Part shown: piece by piece, positions 25,856-34,235 of the stretch
Layout: every line of letters begins with the position of its first letter
Numbering within the stretch: position 1 is the first letter of the stretch
NCBI GenBank assembly: GCA_000696115.1
Contig: JJOH01000002.1
Span: 155,230-219,229, forward strand
DNA length: 64,000 nt
Direction of reading: 5' to 3'
From: Streptomyces olindensis
GTDB taxonomy: Bacteria > Actinomycetota > Actinomycetes > Streptomycetales > Streptomycetaceae
The notes under the pieces: generated by a model
Seen by the model: the letters and a program-made list of their open reading frames with translations, nothing else
The model's database searches: none
Told to the model about the DNA's origin: nothing
Made by a program: the position numbers and the translations under genes

Positions 25856-26765
25856 AGGGGACCAACACCAGCTTGCCGCGGAAACCGCCGCGCTCCAGGC
25901 GCCGGTGGGCCTCGGCCGCCTCCTCGAAGGGAAGCACGGTGGCCTCCTGGCGCGGGCCGTCCCCCCGGGCCGCGGTCTCGGCCACGTCGGCCAGGTCGTC
26001 CCCGTCCAGTTCCACGCCGATGAGGGTGTACGCCACGTCGGGCCGCACGGCCGGGTCCGGGGCGCTGAACGGGGTGATGGTGAGGAAGGCGCCCCGCGGG
26101 CGCACGGCCTCGAACAGGCCGGGCGCGCCGCCGGCGTCGATGACGATGTCGTAGGCCCCGGCCTCCACCTGCGCGGGGTCGGTGAGCACCGCGCCGTCGG
26201 CCGGGCACCCGGCCCGCCGCTCCTGCCATGCGGAGTGGTCGGCGGGGCGGACGAGCAGGTCGGTGCGGGCCGACGCCTCGTCGAGCAGGCGGGCCGCGAG
26301 GTGCGCGCCGACGCCCCCCTGCGCGCCGATCAGCAGGATCCGCTTGCCTCGGCGGTCCGGGGTCCGGCGCAGCAACTGCACCGCGGTCACACCCGTGAGC
26401 GGCAGTGCGGCGGCGTCCGTAAGGGCCATGCCCTGCGGCACCCGCGCCACATACTTCGGGTCGAAGGACACATACTCGGCCATGCTGCCCACGCCGGTGC
26501 CCAGTTGCGCGGTCATCGCCAGGACGCGGTCACCGGCGCGGAAGCCGGAGCCCGCCGGGGCGTGCGCGACGGTGCCCGCCAGGTCCCAGCCGAGCACGGC
26601 GGGCAGTGAGGTGGGGATCAGGCCCGAACGGGTCGCCAGATCCACCGGGTTGACGGCCGCGGCGGCCGTCCTGATCACCAGGTCTTCCGCGGGCTCCGGG
26701 TCGGGCACCTCCTGGACTTCCAGGACCTCAGGTCCGCCGGTCCGGGTGAGGCGGACGGCCTTCAC
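25854..26765 (-). CDS. zinc-free quinone oxidoreductase-like MDR protein
   Basis: A 303-residue medium-chain dehydrogenase of the quinone-reductase branch. It opens with MKAVRLTRTGGPEVLEV, carries AAAVNPVDLATRSGL and the NADPH motif LIGAQGGVGAHLA, and has no cysteine clusters for zinc. The family reduces quinones or enones with NADPH. The GTG start overlaps the stop of the upstream XRE gene by four bases (GTGA), so it is translationally coupled to that regulator. The coupling suggests it either serves the adjacent cyclitol pathway or helps sense redox state for the XRE/ImmA pair; both are inferences. Confidence 0.88.
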   Translation of the reverse strand: MKAVRLTRTGGPEVLEVQEVPDPEPAEDLVIRTAAAAVNPVDLATRSGLIPTSLPAVLGWDLAGTVAHAPAGSGFRAGDRVLAMTAQLGTGVGSMAEYVSFDPKYVARVPQGMALTDAAALPLTGVTAVQLLRRTPDRRGKRILLIGAQGGVGAHLAARLLDEASARTDLLVRPADHSAWQERRAGCPADGAVLTDPAQVEAGAYDIVIDAGGAPGLFEAVRPRGAFLTITPFSAPDPAVRPDVAYTLIGVELDGDDLADVAETAARGDGPRQEATVLPFEEAAEAHRRLERGGFRGKLVLVP

Positions 26766-27241
26766 GCGTCTCCCTCCTCAGGGGACTTCGCCTCAGGGGA
26801 GGACTTCGCGGACTTCTTCGGGTCGTCCAGCACGTCCATGATCGACAGCAGTTGCTCGCGCATGGCCGGGGTGAGCTGGCCGGCGCGCATGGCGATGGAG
26901 CGCACCTGCCGGTCGGAGAGCGCTTCGGCCCACTCGTCCTTCTCCTCCTGGACGGGGGTGGGCGGATCCTCCGAGATGAGGGCGCTCACCGACACCGGCA
27001 GCGTCATCTCCCGGGACTGGAAATACCGCACGATCGCCGAGAGCACGCTGACCGTCGGGTTGGTCTGCGAGCCGTTGCGCAACGCCGTCAGATAGCTCCG
27101 GGAGATCGTGACGTCGTGGCTCGGGTCCTGCGAGATCGCCTGGGCGACTTCGGAGGTTGTCGGTTCACGCAGCCGGCCCACGGCATCAGCCGTGGCGGCA
27201 TCCGCGAACCAGGCATTCAGGCGTTCTGCCAGCGTGGCCAT
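26762..27241 (-). CDS. XRE family regulator of the cyclitol cluster (inferred)
   Basis: A 159-residue DNA-binding protein. Residues about 25-75 form an XRE helix-turn-helix (TTSEVAQAISQDPSHDVTIS, then RSYLTALRNGSQTNPTVSVL). The remainder is helical and acidic, ending in a charged tail with three Ser-Pro-Glu or Pro-Glu clusters. I use ATG 27241 because GGAAGG precedes it; a longer frame upstream lacks a ribosome site. It is divergent from the valiolone synthase gene and coupled to the quinone reductase. Together with the nearby ImmA-type peptidase it forms a repressor/antirepressor pair by analogy. An AT-rich dyad lies in the shared promoter region. Confidence 0.85.
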   Translation of the reverse strand: MATLAERLNAWFADAATADAVGRLREPTTSEVAQAISQDPSHDVTISRSYLTALRNGSQTNPTVSVLSAIVRYFQSREMTLPVSVSALISEDPPTPVQEEKDEWAEALSDRQVRSIAMRAGQLTPAMREQLLSIMDVLDDPKKSAKSSPEAKSPEEGDA

Positions 27242-27402
27242 GCGGTCGACCTTCCAGGGGGGTTCCGGCGACTCAGGGTGGCGGCGGTGAGGCGCGGTGC
27301 GGCTCAGCCCGGCGGATGCGCGCTGCGTTTGTCCCCCGTGCGTCGACAGCGTCGTCTCCGTGCCCATCAGCTTAGCACGAATGTTACATGCGGCGGTTCT
27401 GC

Positions 27403-27416
27403 TGCTACTATATTCG
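27403..27416 (+). promoter_or_regulatory. AT-rich dyad, candidate XRE operator, copy 1
   Basis: TGCTACTATATTCG stands out as AT-rich in the divergent XRE/synthase promoter region. It contains TACTAT, a -10 hexamer with TTACAT 16 bases upstream. A close match occurs before the hydrolase gene at 35518-35531, and read on the minus strand the match covers 13 of 14 bases. Confidence 0.55.
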
Positions 27417-27475
27417 ACAAAGCGCTGCTCAAGAGGTCACTCGTGCAGTGACGTGGCATCGATTTTGGAGGGGAC

Positions 27476-28711
27476 ATGCATAGCGGCACTCAGTTCACCC
27501 AGGGGCTCCGCCTGGCCATGGACAACGGCCCGGCCTGGACGGTCGAGGCCGTACGCCAGGTGCGGTACCACGTCGTCAGCTCCGACCACCTCTTCTCGCC
27601 GGACAACACCACGCTGCTGACGGGCTGCCCGGACGCCCCGCTGCGGGCCGGAGAGCGGCGGCTCGTCGTCATCGACGAGAACGTGGACGCGCTCTACGGC
27701 GCGCGGATCCGCGCGTTCTTCGACCACCACGACATCGCGGTCACGGTGCTCGCCCTGCGCGCCGACGAGACCGTGAAGCAGTTCGACGCCGTCTCCCGGG
27801 TCGTCGACGCCATGAACGACTTCGGGATCGACCGCCGCCGCGAGCCGGTCATCGCCATCGGTGGCGGGGTGCTCACCGACATCGTCGGATTCGCGGCGAG
27901 CCTCTACCGGCGCGGAACCCCGTACATCCGCATCCCCACGACGCTGATCGGCCTCGTCGACGCGGGAGTCGGCGTCAAGACCGGCGTCAACTACGACACC
28001 GGGAAGAACCGGCTGGGTACCTACGCGGCCGCTACGGCCACCTTCCTCGACCGGTCGTTCCTGCGCAGCCTGGACCTGCGGCACATCAGCAACGGCCTGG
28101 CCGAGATCCTGAAGATGGCGCTGATCCGCTCCGAGGAACTGTTCGAACTGCTGGAGAGGTCCGGCCCCGAGGTGCGCGCGGACCGCTTCCAGGGCTCCAC
28201 CGGCGAACTCGCCCGGGCCGCCGACGCGATCGTCGCCGAGTCCATCCACCTCATGCTCGAAGAGCTGCAGCCCAACCTGTGGGAGTCCGCGCTGGAGCGC
28301 TGCGTGGACTACGGGCACACCTTCAGCCCCACCATCGAGATGCACGCCCTCCCGGAGCTGCTGCACGGCGAGGCCGTCGTGATCGACATGGCGCTCACCA
28401 CGGCGCTGGGTCTCCTGCGCGGCGACGTCGGCCAGGAACAGGCCGACCGGATCTTCTCCGTCATCCGCGCGCTCGGACTGCCGCTGTGGAACGACGTGCT
28501 GGACGACCCGAGCCTGCTGGAGGCGGCGCTGCGCGACACCGTGCGCCACCGCGACGGCCGGCAGCGGCTGCCGTTGCCGGTCGGCATCGGGCGCCACCGC
28601 TTCGTCAACGACGTCGAACCCGCCGAGCTGCGCGCGGCGGCACAGCTGCTGCGCCGCCGTGCCGAGGACATGACGCAGGACGCTCCGGCCGAGGCCCTGG
28701 TGAGCGCATGA
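27476..28711 (+). CDS. 2-epi-5-epi-valiolone synthase (sedoheptulose-7-phosphate cyclase)
   Basis: A 411-residue sugar-phosphate cyclase of the dehydroquinate-synthase superfamily that cyclises sedoheptulose 7-phosphate to 2-epi-5-epi-valiolone using NAD+ and a divalent metal. It matches the AcbC/ValA group, as I remember it, much better than dehydroquinate synthase: VVIDENVDALYG, GGGVLTDIVG at 129-138, YRRGTPYIRIPTTLIGLVDA, GVKTGVN, YGHTFSPTIEM, LLHGEAV and DTVRHRDGRQRLPLPVGIG. Metal ligands are E210, H281 and H297. GGAGGGG at 27467-27473 gives a strong start. It overlaps the SDR gene by four bases and heads the pathway operon. Other cyclase outcomes (valiolone epimers, desmethyl-deoxygadusol) are less likely but not excluded without an alignment of the specificity residues. 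Confidence 0.87.
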   Translation: MHSGTQFTQGLRLAMDNGPAWTVEAVRQVRYHVVSSDHLFSPDNTTLLTGCPDAPLRAGERRLVVIDENVDALYGARIRAFFDHHDIAVTVLALRADETVKQFDAVSRVVDAMNDFGIDRRREPVIAIGGGVLTDIVGFAASLYRRGTPYIRIPTTLIGLVDAGVGVKTGVNYDTGKNRLGTYAAATATFLDRSFLRSLDLRHISNGLAEILKMALIRSEELFELLERSGPEVRADRFQGSTGELARAADAIVAESIHLMLEELQPNLWESALERCVDYGHTFSPTIEMHALPELLHGEAVVIDMALTTALGLLRGDVGQEQADRIFSVIRALGLPLWNDVLDDPSLLEAALRDTVRHRDGRQRLPLPVGIGRHRFVNDVEPAELRAAAQLLRRRAEDMTQDAPAEALVSA

Positions 28712-29478
28712 GTGCCGCCCCGGAGCGCATGCCCGAGCGTGCGGTGGTGATCGGTGGCTCGACCGGGATCGGGCGGGGCGTCGCCGACGCCTGGGCCGCC
28801 GCCGGCATCGAGACCCACGTCTTCAGCCGCAGCCGGCCCGCCGGCCAGGGCAGTGACCGGCTGGTCTGGCACCGGCTCGACTTCCGCGATCCGGAGCAGG
28901 CCAAGGAGGCGCTGCGGGCCGGCATCCCGGAGCGGACGGACCTGGCCTGCTACTCCGCCGTCTACTTCACCTCCCGGCGTGAGCCGTTCACGCAGGTGAG
29001 CGAGGCCGACTGGCTGGACCAGTTCGCGGTCAACGTGCACGGTCTGGCGTGGACGCTGCGTGCGGCGCTGCCCAAGCTGCGCGCGGCCGCCCCCGGGATG
29101 TTCCTGCACATCTCGTCCGAGGTCGTCTACAACGCCGGGCCGAACCGCTCGGGCTACGCCGCCACCAAGGCCGCCGCCGACTCCCTGATCCGCTCGGTGT
29201 CGCAGGAGACCGACCCGGCCGAGACGACGTTCGTGCAGGCCCTGCCCGCCGGCATGGTCGACAGCCCCGGCATCCGGGCCCGCCGGTCCGCGGACTTCGA
29301 CTACAGCGGCTACATGTCCCCGGCCGCCTTCGCACCGCTGGCCGTCGAACTCGCCCGCACCCGCGGGGTGCCGCACGCCGGGGAAGCGCTCGTCGTGCAC
29401 GAGGACACCACCTGGACGTCCGTCGCGGACGACCTCCCCGTGTCCCAGTCGCGTCCGCTCGCCGGCGCCCGGCCGTAG
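28708..29478 (+). CDS. SDR cyclitol reductase (AcbN-like)
   Basis: A 256-residue short-chain dehydrogenase. The dinucleotide motif GGSTGIG is at 16-22, and the catalytic set is the SSE serine with YAATK. It resembles the cyclitol reductases of C7-cyclitol clusters, which reduce a valiolone or valienone carbonyl. Its ATGA overlap with the synthase gene supports a substrate derived from that enzyme. Whether it acts on the free or the phosphorylated cyclitol cannot be read. The N-terminal MSAAPERMPER leaves a second possible ATG a few codons in. Confidence 0.82.
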   Translation: MSAAPERMPERAVVIGGSTGIGRGVADAWAAAGIETHVFSRSRPAGQGSDRLVWHRLDFRDPEQAKEALRAGIPERTDLACYSAVYFTSRREPFTQVSEADWLDQFAVNVHGLAWTLRAALPKLRAAAPGMFLHISSEVVYNAGPNRSGYAATKAAADSLIRSVSQETDPAETTFVQALPAGMVDSPGIRARRSADFDYSGYMSPAAFAPLAVELARTRGVPHAGEALVVHEDTTWTSVADDLPVSQSRPLAGARP

Positions 29479-29522
29479 CCGATCACCCAGCCGTGGCCGA
29501 TCACCCGGCCGTGGCCGGTCAT
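29469..29522 (+). repeat. three tandem 18-bp repeats in the operon gap
   Basis: Units at 29469, 29487 and 29505 differ at only a few positions (common core GCCGTGGCCGATCAC). The first unit includes the SDR stop codon. This is the only sizeable gap (90 bases) in the otherwise overlapping pathway operon. Confidence 0.8.
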
Positions 29523-29568
29523 CCGTACGTCACCGGTCCGTCCGCGGACCCATTCCCAGGAGCATTCC

Positions 29569-30252
29569 TTGCCTCAACTGCACGCGGCTGCACTGCTGTT
29601 CGACATGGACGGCACCCTCGTGGACTCCACCGCGCTGGTCGAGTCCACCTGGGCCGGCTTCTGCGAGCGGCACCAGCTCGACCTCGCGGAGGTGCTGACC
29701 TTCGCCCACGGGCGCCCCACCCGGGAGACCGTGTGCCGTTTCCTCCCCGACCCCGACCAGGCGGCGGCGGAGACCCGGCGCCTCGTCGCGCACGAGGAGT
29801 CGGAGACCACCGGCATCACGGAGGTCCCCGGCGCCCGGGCGCTGCTGGCCGACCTGCCGCCGGACGCCTGGGCCGTGGTCACCTCCGCGGGCCGCCGGCT
29901 GGCGGAGGTGCGAATGGCGGCGGCGGGACTCCCACTGCCCGCGATCCTGGTGAGCGCGGACGACGTGACGCGCGGCAAGCCGGAACCCGAGGGCTATCTG
30001 CGGGCCGCCGCCGCGCTCGGCTGCCCGCCGGAGGACGCCGTCGTCGTCGAGGACTCCAGCGCCGGAGTGCGGGCCGGACTGGCCGGCTGCGGACGCACCG
30101 TGGTCATCGGCAGCCTCGACGCCTACGACGACGTGGCCCCGCGCTGGGCCGACTTCCGCGGGTTCCGGGTCGCCGACCGGCAGCCGGGCCGGGCCGGGGT
30201 GACCCTCGACGTGCCCGAGCCGGTCGCCGCGGGACCGGTGGTCCGGCGATGA
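29569..30252 (+). CDS. HAD-superfamily sugar phosphatase
   Basis: A 227-residue HAD phosphatase of the beta-phosphoglucomutase/sugar-phosphatase type. The nucleophile and acid/base are D12 and D14 (LFDMDGTLVDS), motif II is VTSAGR, motif III lysine is in RGKPEPEGY and motif IV is VVVEDSSAG. The small helical cap between motifs I and II suits a small sugar-phosphate substrate. In this cluster it would remove a phosphate that the ROK kinase adds, or act at the pathway end. AGGAG six bases before TTG 29569 supports the start. It overlaps the kinase gene by four bases. Confidence 0.87.
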   Translation: MPQLHAAALLFDMDGTLVDSTALVESTWAGFCERHQLDLAEVLTFAHGRPTRETVCRFLPDPDQAAAETRRLVAHEESETTGITEVPGARALLADLPPDAWAVVTSAGRRLAEVRMAAAGLPLPAILVSADDVTRGKPEPEGYLRAAAALGCPPEDAVVVEDSSAGVRAGLAGCGRTVVIGSLDAYDDVAPRWADFRGFRVADRQPGRAGVTLDVPEPVAAGPVVRR

Positions 30253-31289
30253 GCACCGTCGCCGCCTCCCAGGACCCGATCGAGGACCATCGGACCGCCG
30301 CCGGGGCGCCGGCGACGACCTTCGCGGCGGACATCGGCGGCACCTGGGTGCGGATGAGCACCGGCGGACCGGGCGCGCCGGTGGAACGGGTGCCCTCACC
30401 CAGCCGCCTGCGCCACCCGGACCGCTCCACCGCCCGGCTGCGGGCCGACATGGTCGAGCTGCTCAGCGACCGGGTCCCCACGGGCGCCCGCGCCGCCCTC
30501 TCCTTCGGCGCGGCGATCGACCATCTCACCGGCACCGTCTACGGATCGGCTCCGCTGTGGGGAGCCGCGGACACCCCGTACGACCTCGCCGCCGACCTGC
30601 GGCGGAGCCGGCCCGACGTCACCTGGCACCTCGTCAACGACGTCACCGCGGCACTGCTGGACTTCGCCGCCGTGCACGCCCGGCCCGGCACCCGCCGGGT
30701 CGCCTATCTGACCGTCAGCAGCGGCATCGCCCTGCGGATCGCGGATCTGGAGCGGACCAGGATCCCGGTCGACACCTGGGGACTGCAGGGCGAGGTCGGC
30801 CACCTGACGGTCCCGCTCACCGACCCCGGCGCGGAGGTGCTGGCGGGACTGCCCTGTGAGTGCGGCGCGACGGACCACCTGGCCTCGCTCGCCTCCGGGC
30901 CGGGCCTCGTCCGCGCGGCCCGGCGGCTCGGGATACCCCGGGCCCCGCAGGTCGCCGACTGGCTCCCGGGCGCTCTCGACGCCAACGACCCCGGCGCGAG
31001 GCGGCTGCTGGAGCTGTGCGCCGCCCCGGTCGCCCACCTGCTGCGCACCCTGTGGTGCCTCGACCCGCACCTCGACCTGATCGGGATCGGCGGGGGCGTG
31101 GCCGAAGGGCTGGCCGGCCACTACGCGGCCGAGATCCGCCGCCGCCTCGCCACCGCCACCTCCTACGCCGACCGGGGGCGCGACGACGCCTGGCTCGGCG
31201 ACCGGCTCGTGTTCTGCGGCCCGGGGCAGGTGGACCCGCTGAGCGGGGTCCTGCGCATCGGCGACTGGCTCCCGGGGGTCACCCCGTGA
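30249..31289 (+). CDS. ROK-family cyclitol kinase (AcbM/ValC-like)
   Basis: A 346-residue ROK (repressor, ORF, kinase) protein without a DNA-binding domain, so an enzyme. The phosphate loop is ADIGGTWVR with D28, the catalytic base D131 lies in LVNDVTAALLDF, and GEVGHLTV and CECGATDH keep part of the ROK zinc site (the usual CxCGxxGC is altered at the third Cys). By context it should phosphorylate a C7 cyclitol, as AcbM and ValC do at position 7. That assignment rests on neighbours and family and was not tested. Confidence 0.83.
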   Translation: MSTVAASQDPIEDHRTAAGAPATTFAADIGGTWVRMSTGGPGAPVERVPSPSRLRHPDRSTARLRADMVELLSDRVPTGARAALSFGAAIDHLTGTVYGSAPLWGAADTPYDLAADLRRSRPDVTWHLVNDVTAALLDFAAVHARPGTRRVAYLTVSSGIALRIADLERTRIPVDTWGLQGEVGHLTVPLTDPGAEVLAGLPCECGATDHLASLASGPGLVRAARRLGIPRAPQVADWLPGALDANDPGARRLLELCAAPVAHLLRTLWCLDPHLDLIGIGGGVAEGLAGHYAAEIRRRLATATSYADRGRDDAWLGDRLVFCGPGQVDPLSGVLRIGDWLPGVTP

Positions 31290-32374
31290 GCGCCGCGACC
31301 CACCGGGCCCTGGTCCGCCGGCCCGCCGACAGCTCCGGCCGTACTCTGGTCGAGGTGGCCGAGGTGCCCACCCCGCGGCTCGACCCCGGCGACGTCCTGC
31401 TCGCGCCGGCGGTCGTGGGCGTCTGCGGCACCGACTGGCAGATCCTGCGCGGCCTGCGCGACGACCCCAGCCCCGTCCTCGGCCACGAAGGCGTCGCCCA
31501 CGTGGTCGAACCCGGGGACTCCGGGCTGCCGGCGGGCACGCCGGTCACCGTGAACCCCACGCATCCGGAGGACCCGTCCTTCCTGCTCGGCCACAACCTT
31601 CCCGGGCTCTGGGCGGAGCGCACCCGCATCCCCGCCGCGGCCGTACGCGCCGGACTGGTCGTCCCGGTGCCCGCCGACGCCGCCCAGCCAGGGGTGGCCG
31701 CGCTCGCGGAACCGCTCGCCGCCGCCCGGTACGGCGCGCGGATCGTGTGCCACACGCTGCGCCCGGCGGCGCTGGTCGTGTGGGGCGACGGCATCGTGGG
31801 GCGCCTCGCGCGCGAGTTGTGGCGCACGGAGGAGCCCGGGCCGCGCACCCTTCTCGTGGGGCACGGCGACGACGCCGTCGACCCGCACGACGCCGACCTC
31901 CCCCGGCTGCTGGCCGGTCTGCCCTCACCGGTCGCCGCCGTCATCTGCACACCCCGCACCGGAACACGCGAGGCGCTGACCACCCTGGACCGGTACGTGC
32001 CGGGCACGCTCCTGGTCGACGTGCACGCCGGGCTGCCCTCGGGCCCGGTCCCGCTGACCGCGGGCGACATCGACGTCGCCGCGCTCCGTACGGCGAACTG
32101 CGGCGGAACCCCCTGGCCCCCGCGGGTCGAGGAGTTCGCCCGTCCGCACGGCAGGCTCCTGCTCTGCGGCCACCGCGGCGTCTCCGGCGACCAACTGCGG
32201 GACGCCGTCGAGCTGCTGCGGACCACCCCGCGGCTCGGGGAGCAGGTGCTCACCCACGAGGTCGGACTGGAGGAGGCCGCCGACCTCGTCAACACCGTGC
32301 TGACCACGTCCAGGCGCCGCGCCGACGGCCGCCGCGTGCTCAAGACCGCGATCCGTGTCGGGAGCCGGCCATGA
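31286..32374 (+). CDS. zinc MDR dehydrogenase lacking the structural zinc site
   Basis: A 362-residue medium-chain dehydrogenase. The catalytic zinc residues are present (C47 in VCGTD, H67 and E68 in GHEG), and GDGIVG keeps the GxGxxG pattern. The lobe that normally holds four structural cysteines reads PTHPEDPSFLLGHN and has none, as in the glucose-dehydrogenase-like subgroup. This suggests a polyol or cyclitol dehydrogenase. The second half is short on standard NAD-fold markers, so it may be divergent. It overlaps both neighbours by four bases. Confidence 0.78.
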   Translation: MSAATHRALVRRPADSSGRTLVEVAEVPTPRLDPGDVLLAPAVVGVCGTDWQILRGLRDDPSPVLGHEGVAHVVEPGDSGLPAGTPVTVNPTHPEDPSFLLGHNLPGLWAERTRIPAAAVRAGLVVPVPADAAQPGVAALAEPLAAARYGARIVCHTLRPAALVVWGDGIVGRLARELWRTEEPGPRTLLVGHGDDAVDPHDADLPRLLAGLPSPVAAVICTPRTGTREALTTLDRYVPGTLLVDVHAGLPSGPVPLTAGDIDVAALRTANCGGTPWPPRVEEFARPHGRLLLCGHRGVSGDQLRDAVELLRTTPRLGEQVLTHEVGLEEAADLVNTVLTTSRRRADGRRVLKTAIRVGSRP

Positions 32375-33201
32375 CCGCACCGGCCACCACAGCCCTGCCC
32401 CCGGCCCGCCCGGCTCCGGCCGCGCTCGCCGTCGCCGCGCCGCAGTGGCGGATCGACACCGACCGCCGGGCGGCCGCCCGCGCCGCCCTCGCGGCAGGGG
32501 CCGATCAGCTGCACCTCGACTACGGCGGTGCCCACCGCGGCCCGCCGCTGAGCGACTCCGCCGCCCTGCGAGCGGCCGAGGCGGTCACCGGGGAGCTCCC
32601 GGTACCCGTGCTCGCCGTCAACCACCTCAACGACATCGGCCTGGCGCACGAGCAGGGCACCGCCGACCCGGCGGCCGTGGAACTGCTGCTGCGGGCCCTG
32701 GACTGCGCCCTGCACCTGGGCGCCGCCGTGCTCCACGTGCCCGGGTTCCGGCGAAGCCTGCCGAACACCGACGGACTGCGTGCCGGAACGGCCGAGGCGC
32801 TGCGCGGCCTGTGCGCGCGGCTCGCCGGGACGCACCTGCTGGTCGCCTACGAGTCGCCGCTCGGCCCGCACGACTCCCTCGCACTGGCCCGGGCGGTGGA
32901 CCACCCGGCCCTGCGGCTGGTCCTGGACACCGGCAACCTGGCCGACGCGGGACTGCGGCCGCTCGCCTTCGCCGAACAGGTCGGGGCCACCGGGCTCCTG
33001 CTGCCGGACCTGCACGTCAAGGACGGCTCCCGTACGACGGCCCCCTCCGCCGACGACCTCCCGGCCCTGCTCCGGCGCTCCCGCGCCCGCTCGGTGCTCG
33101 TGGAGAACGACTACCGGAAGACCCCGGGCCGCCTGCGCGAGGACATCGCGCTCTGCCGCCGCGCGGCCGAAGACCCCCGCCACCCCGAGGACGCACCATG
33201 A
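32371..33201 (+). CDS. xylose-isomerase-like TIM-barrel isomerase/epimerase
   Basis: A 276-residue TIM barrel of the AP-endonuclease-2/sugar-isomerase type. Metal-binding strands are recognisable: LHLDYGG, VLHVPGFRRS, LVAYESPLG (Glu), LVLDTGNLADAG (Asp), LPDLHVKDGS (His, Lys) and SVLVENDYRK (Glu). Such enzymes isomerise or epimerise sugars through an enediolate on a bound metal. In this context a 2-epimerase step on the valiolone skeleton, comparable to the acarbose pathway, is an attractive guess. It is placed between the two dehydrogenase genes with ATGA overlaps. Homology to AcbO itself is unchecked. Confidence 0.8.
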   Translation: MTAPATTALPPARPAPAALAVAAPQWRIDTDRRAAARAALAAGADQLHLDYGGAHRGPPLSDSAALRAAEAVTGELPVPVLAVNHLNDIGLAHEQGTADPAAVELLLRALDCALHLGAAVLHVPGFRRSLPNTDGLRAGTAEALRGLCARLAGTHLLVAYESPLGPHDSLALARAVDHPALRLVLDTGNLADAGLRPLAFAEQVGATGLLLPDLHVKDGSRTTAPSADDLPALLRRSRARSVLVENDYRKTPGRLREDIALCRRAAEDPRHPEDAP

Positions 33202-34235
33202 GAACCATCCAGCTCACCGCCCCCCGCACGCTGACCGTCACCGAGACCGCACCGCCCGAACCCGGCCCCGGCGAGGTCCTCGTCCGGGTGAGCCTGCTCG
33301 GCCTGTGCGGCACCGACCTCGGCTTCTTCGACGGCAGCAGCAACTACCTGCGCGACGGCCTGAAGAGCTACCCCTTCGTCCCGGGCCACGAGTGGATCGG
33401 CACCGTCGTCGGGACCGGTCCCGGCACCGACCCGGACCTGCTGGGCCGGCGCGTGTCGGGCCACAACTTCCGCGTCTGCGGCCGGTGCGCGCACTGCCAC
33501 GCCGGGCGCATCCGCTCCTGCCCGGACCGCAGCGAGATCGGCGTGCTCGGGCCCCGCCCGGGCGCCGGCGCGCAGCTGATCACCGCGCCGCAGGACACCC
33601 TCACCCGGATCCCCGACGCCCTGTCCGACGCGGCCGGTGCCCTGCTGGAGCCGACCGCCGCCGCGGTGCACGCCGTGGACCGGCTCGGCGTGACGGCGTC
33701 GGACCGCGTCGCGGTGCTCGGCGCGGGGACGCTCGGTGTCGCGGCGGCCCAGACGGCCCGGGCGATCGGCGCGGACACGGTCGTCCTCGATCCGAACCCG
33801 GCCGCCCGCGCGCTGGCCGCCGAGCTGGGCCTGCGCGCCGTGGCAGGCCCGGCCGCGGCGGACGAGGAGGCCTACGACGCCGTGATCGAGGCGTCGGGCA
33901 GCGAGGCGGCGGTCCGCTCCGCCGTCCGCCTGGTCGCCGCGGGCGGGCGCATCGCCCAACTGGGCACCCCGCACCACGCCGTGGACGGCTTCGACGCGGC
34001 CGGTCTGGTGATCCGGGACGTGACGCTGCACGGCGTGCTGTCCGGGATCGGCTACTGGGACCGGCTCGTCGGACTCGTCGAGTCGGGCGCGGTGAACCTG
34101 GACGCCCTCGTCGACCGGGTCTTTCCGCTGGACCAACTGGACGCCGCCTTCGCCCGCCTCGCCGACGGCAGCCGGAACCGTCCCAAGGTCCTCGTCCGGA
34201 TCGACCCGGCGCTCGCGGAACCCGGCCCGGCATGA
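33198..34235 (+). CDS. zinc MDR dehydrogenase, polyol/cyclitol type
   Basis: A 345-residue medium-chain dehydrogenase. The catalytic zinc site is C37, H64 and E65. The structural site is intact with C94, C97, C100 and C108 (CGRCAHCHAGRIRSC). The NAD motif is VLGAGTLGVAAAQ, with an acidic residue (VLDPNP) after beta-2, which favours NAD over NADP. The family includes sorbitol and threonine dehydrogenases and the cyclitol dehydrogenase AcbL. It probably oxidises a ring hydroxyl of the C7 cyclitol. It overlaps the isomerase and exporter genes by four bases. Confidence 0.85.
   Translation: MRTIQLTAPRTLTVTETAPPEPGPGEVLVRVSLLGLCGTDLGFFDGSSNYLRDGLKSYPFVPGHEWIGTVVGTGPGTDPDLLGRRVSGHNFRVCGRCAHCHAGRIRSCPDRSEIGVLGPRPGAGAQLITAPQDTLTRIPDALSDAAGALLEPTAAAVHAVDRLGVTASDRVAVLGAGTLGVAAAQTARAIGADTVVLDPNPAARALAAELGLRAVAGPAAADEEAYDAVIEASGSEAAVRSAVRLVAAGGRIAQLGTPHHAVDGFDAAGLVIRDVTLHGVLSGIGYWDRLVGLVESGAVNLDALVDRVFPLDQLDAAFARLADGSRNRPKVLVRIDPALAEPGPA

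Noticed and set aside
25196..27241. Toxin-antitoxin system
   Set aside because: The peptidase has HEVGH as in ImmA/IrrE and the XRE gene is 1 kb away on the other strand, not in a compact toxin-antitoxin operon.
26762..27367. Longer XRE protein starting at 27367
   Set aside because: The extra 42 residues are Pro/Arg/His-rich with no ribosome site; ATG 27241 follows GGAAGG.
27476..28711. 3-dehydroquinate synthase of the shikimate pathway
   Set aside because: The motifs and the neighbours (kinase, isomerase, cyclitol-type dehydrogenases) fit the valiolone-synthase group; no other shikimate gene is near.
30249..31289. ROK-type transcriptional repressor
   Set aside because: There is no N-terminal helix-turn-helix, and the kinase residues D28 and D131 are intact.
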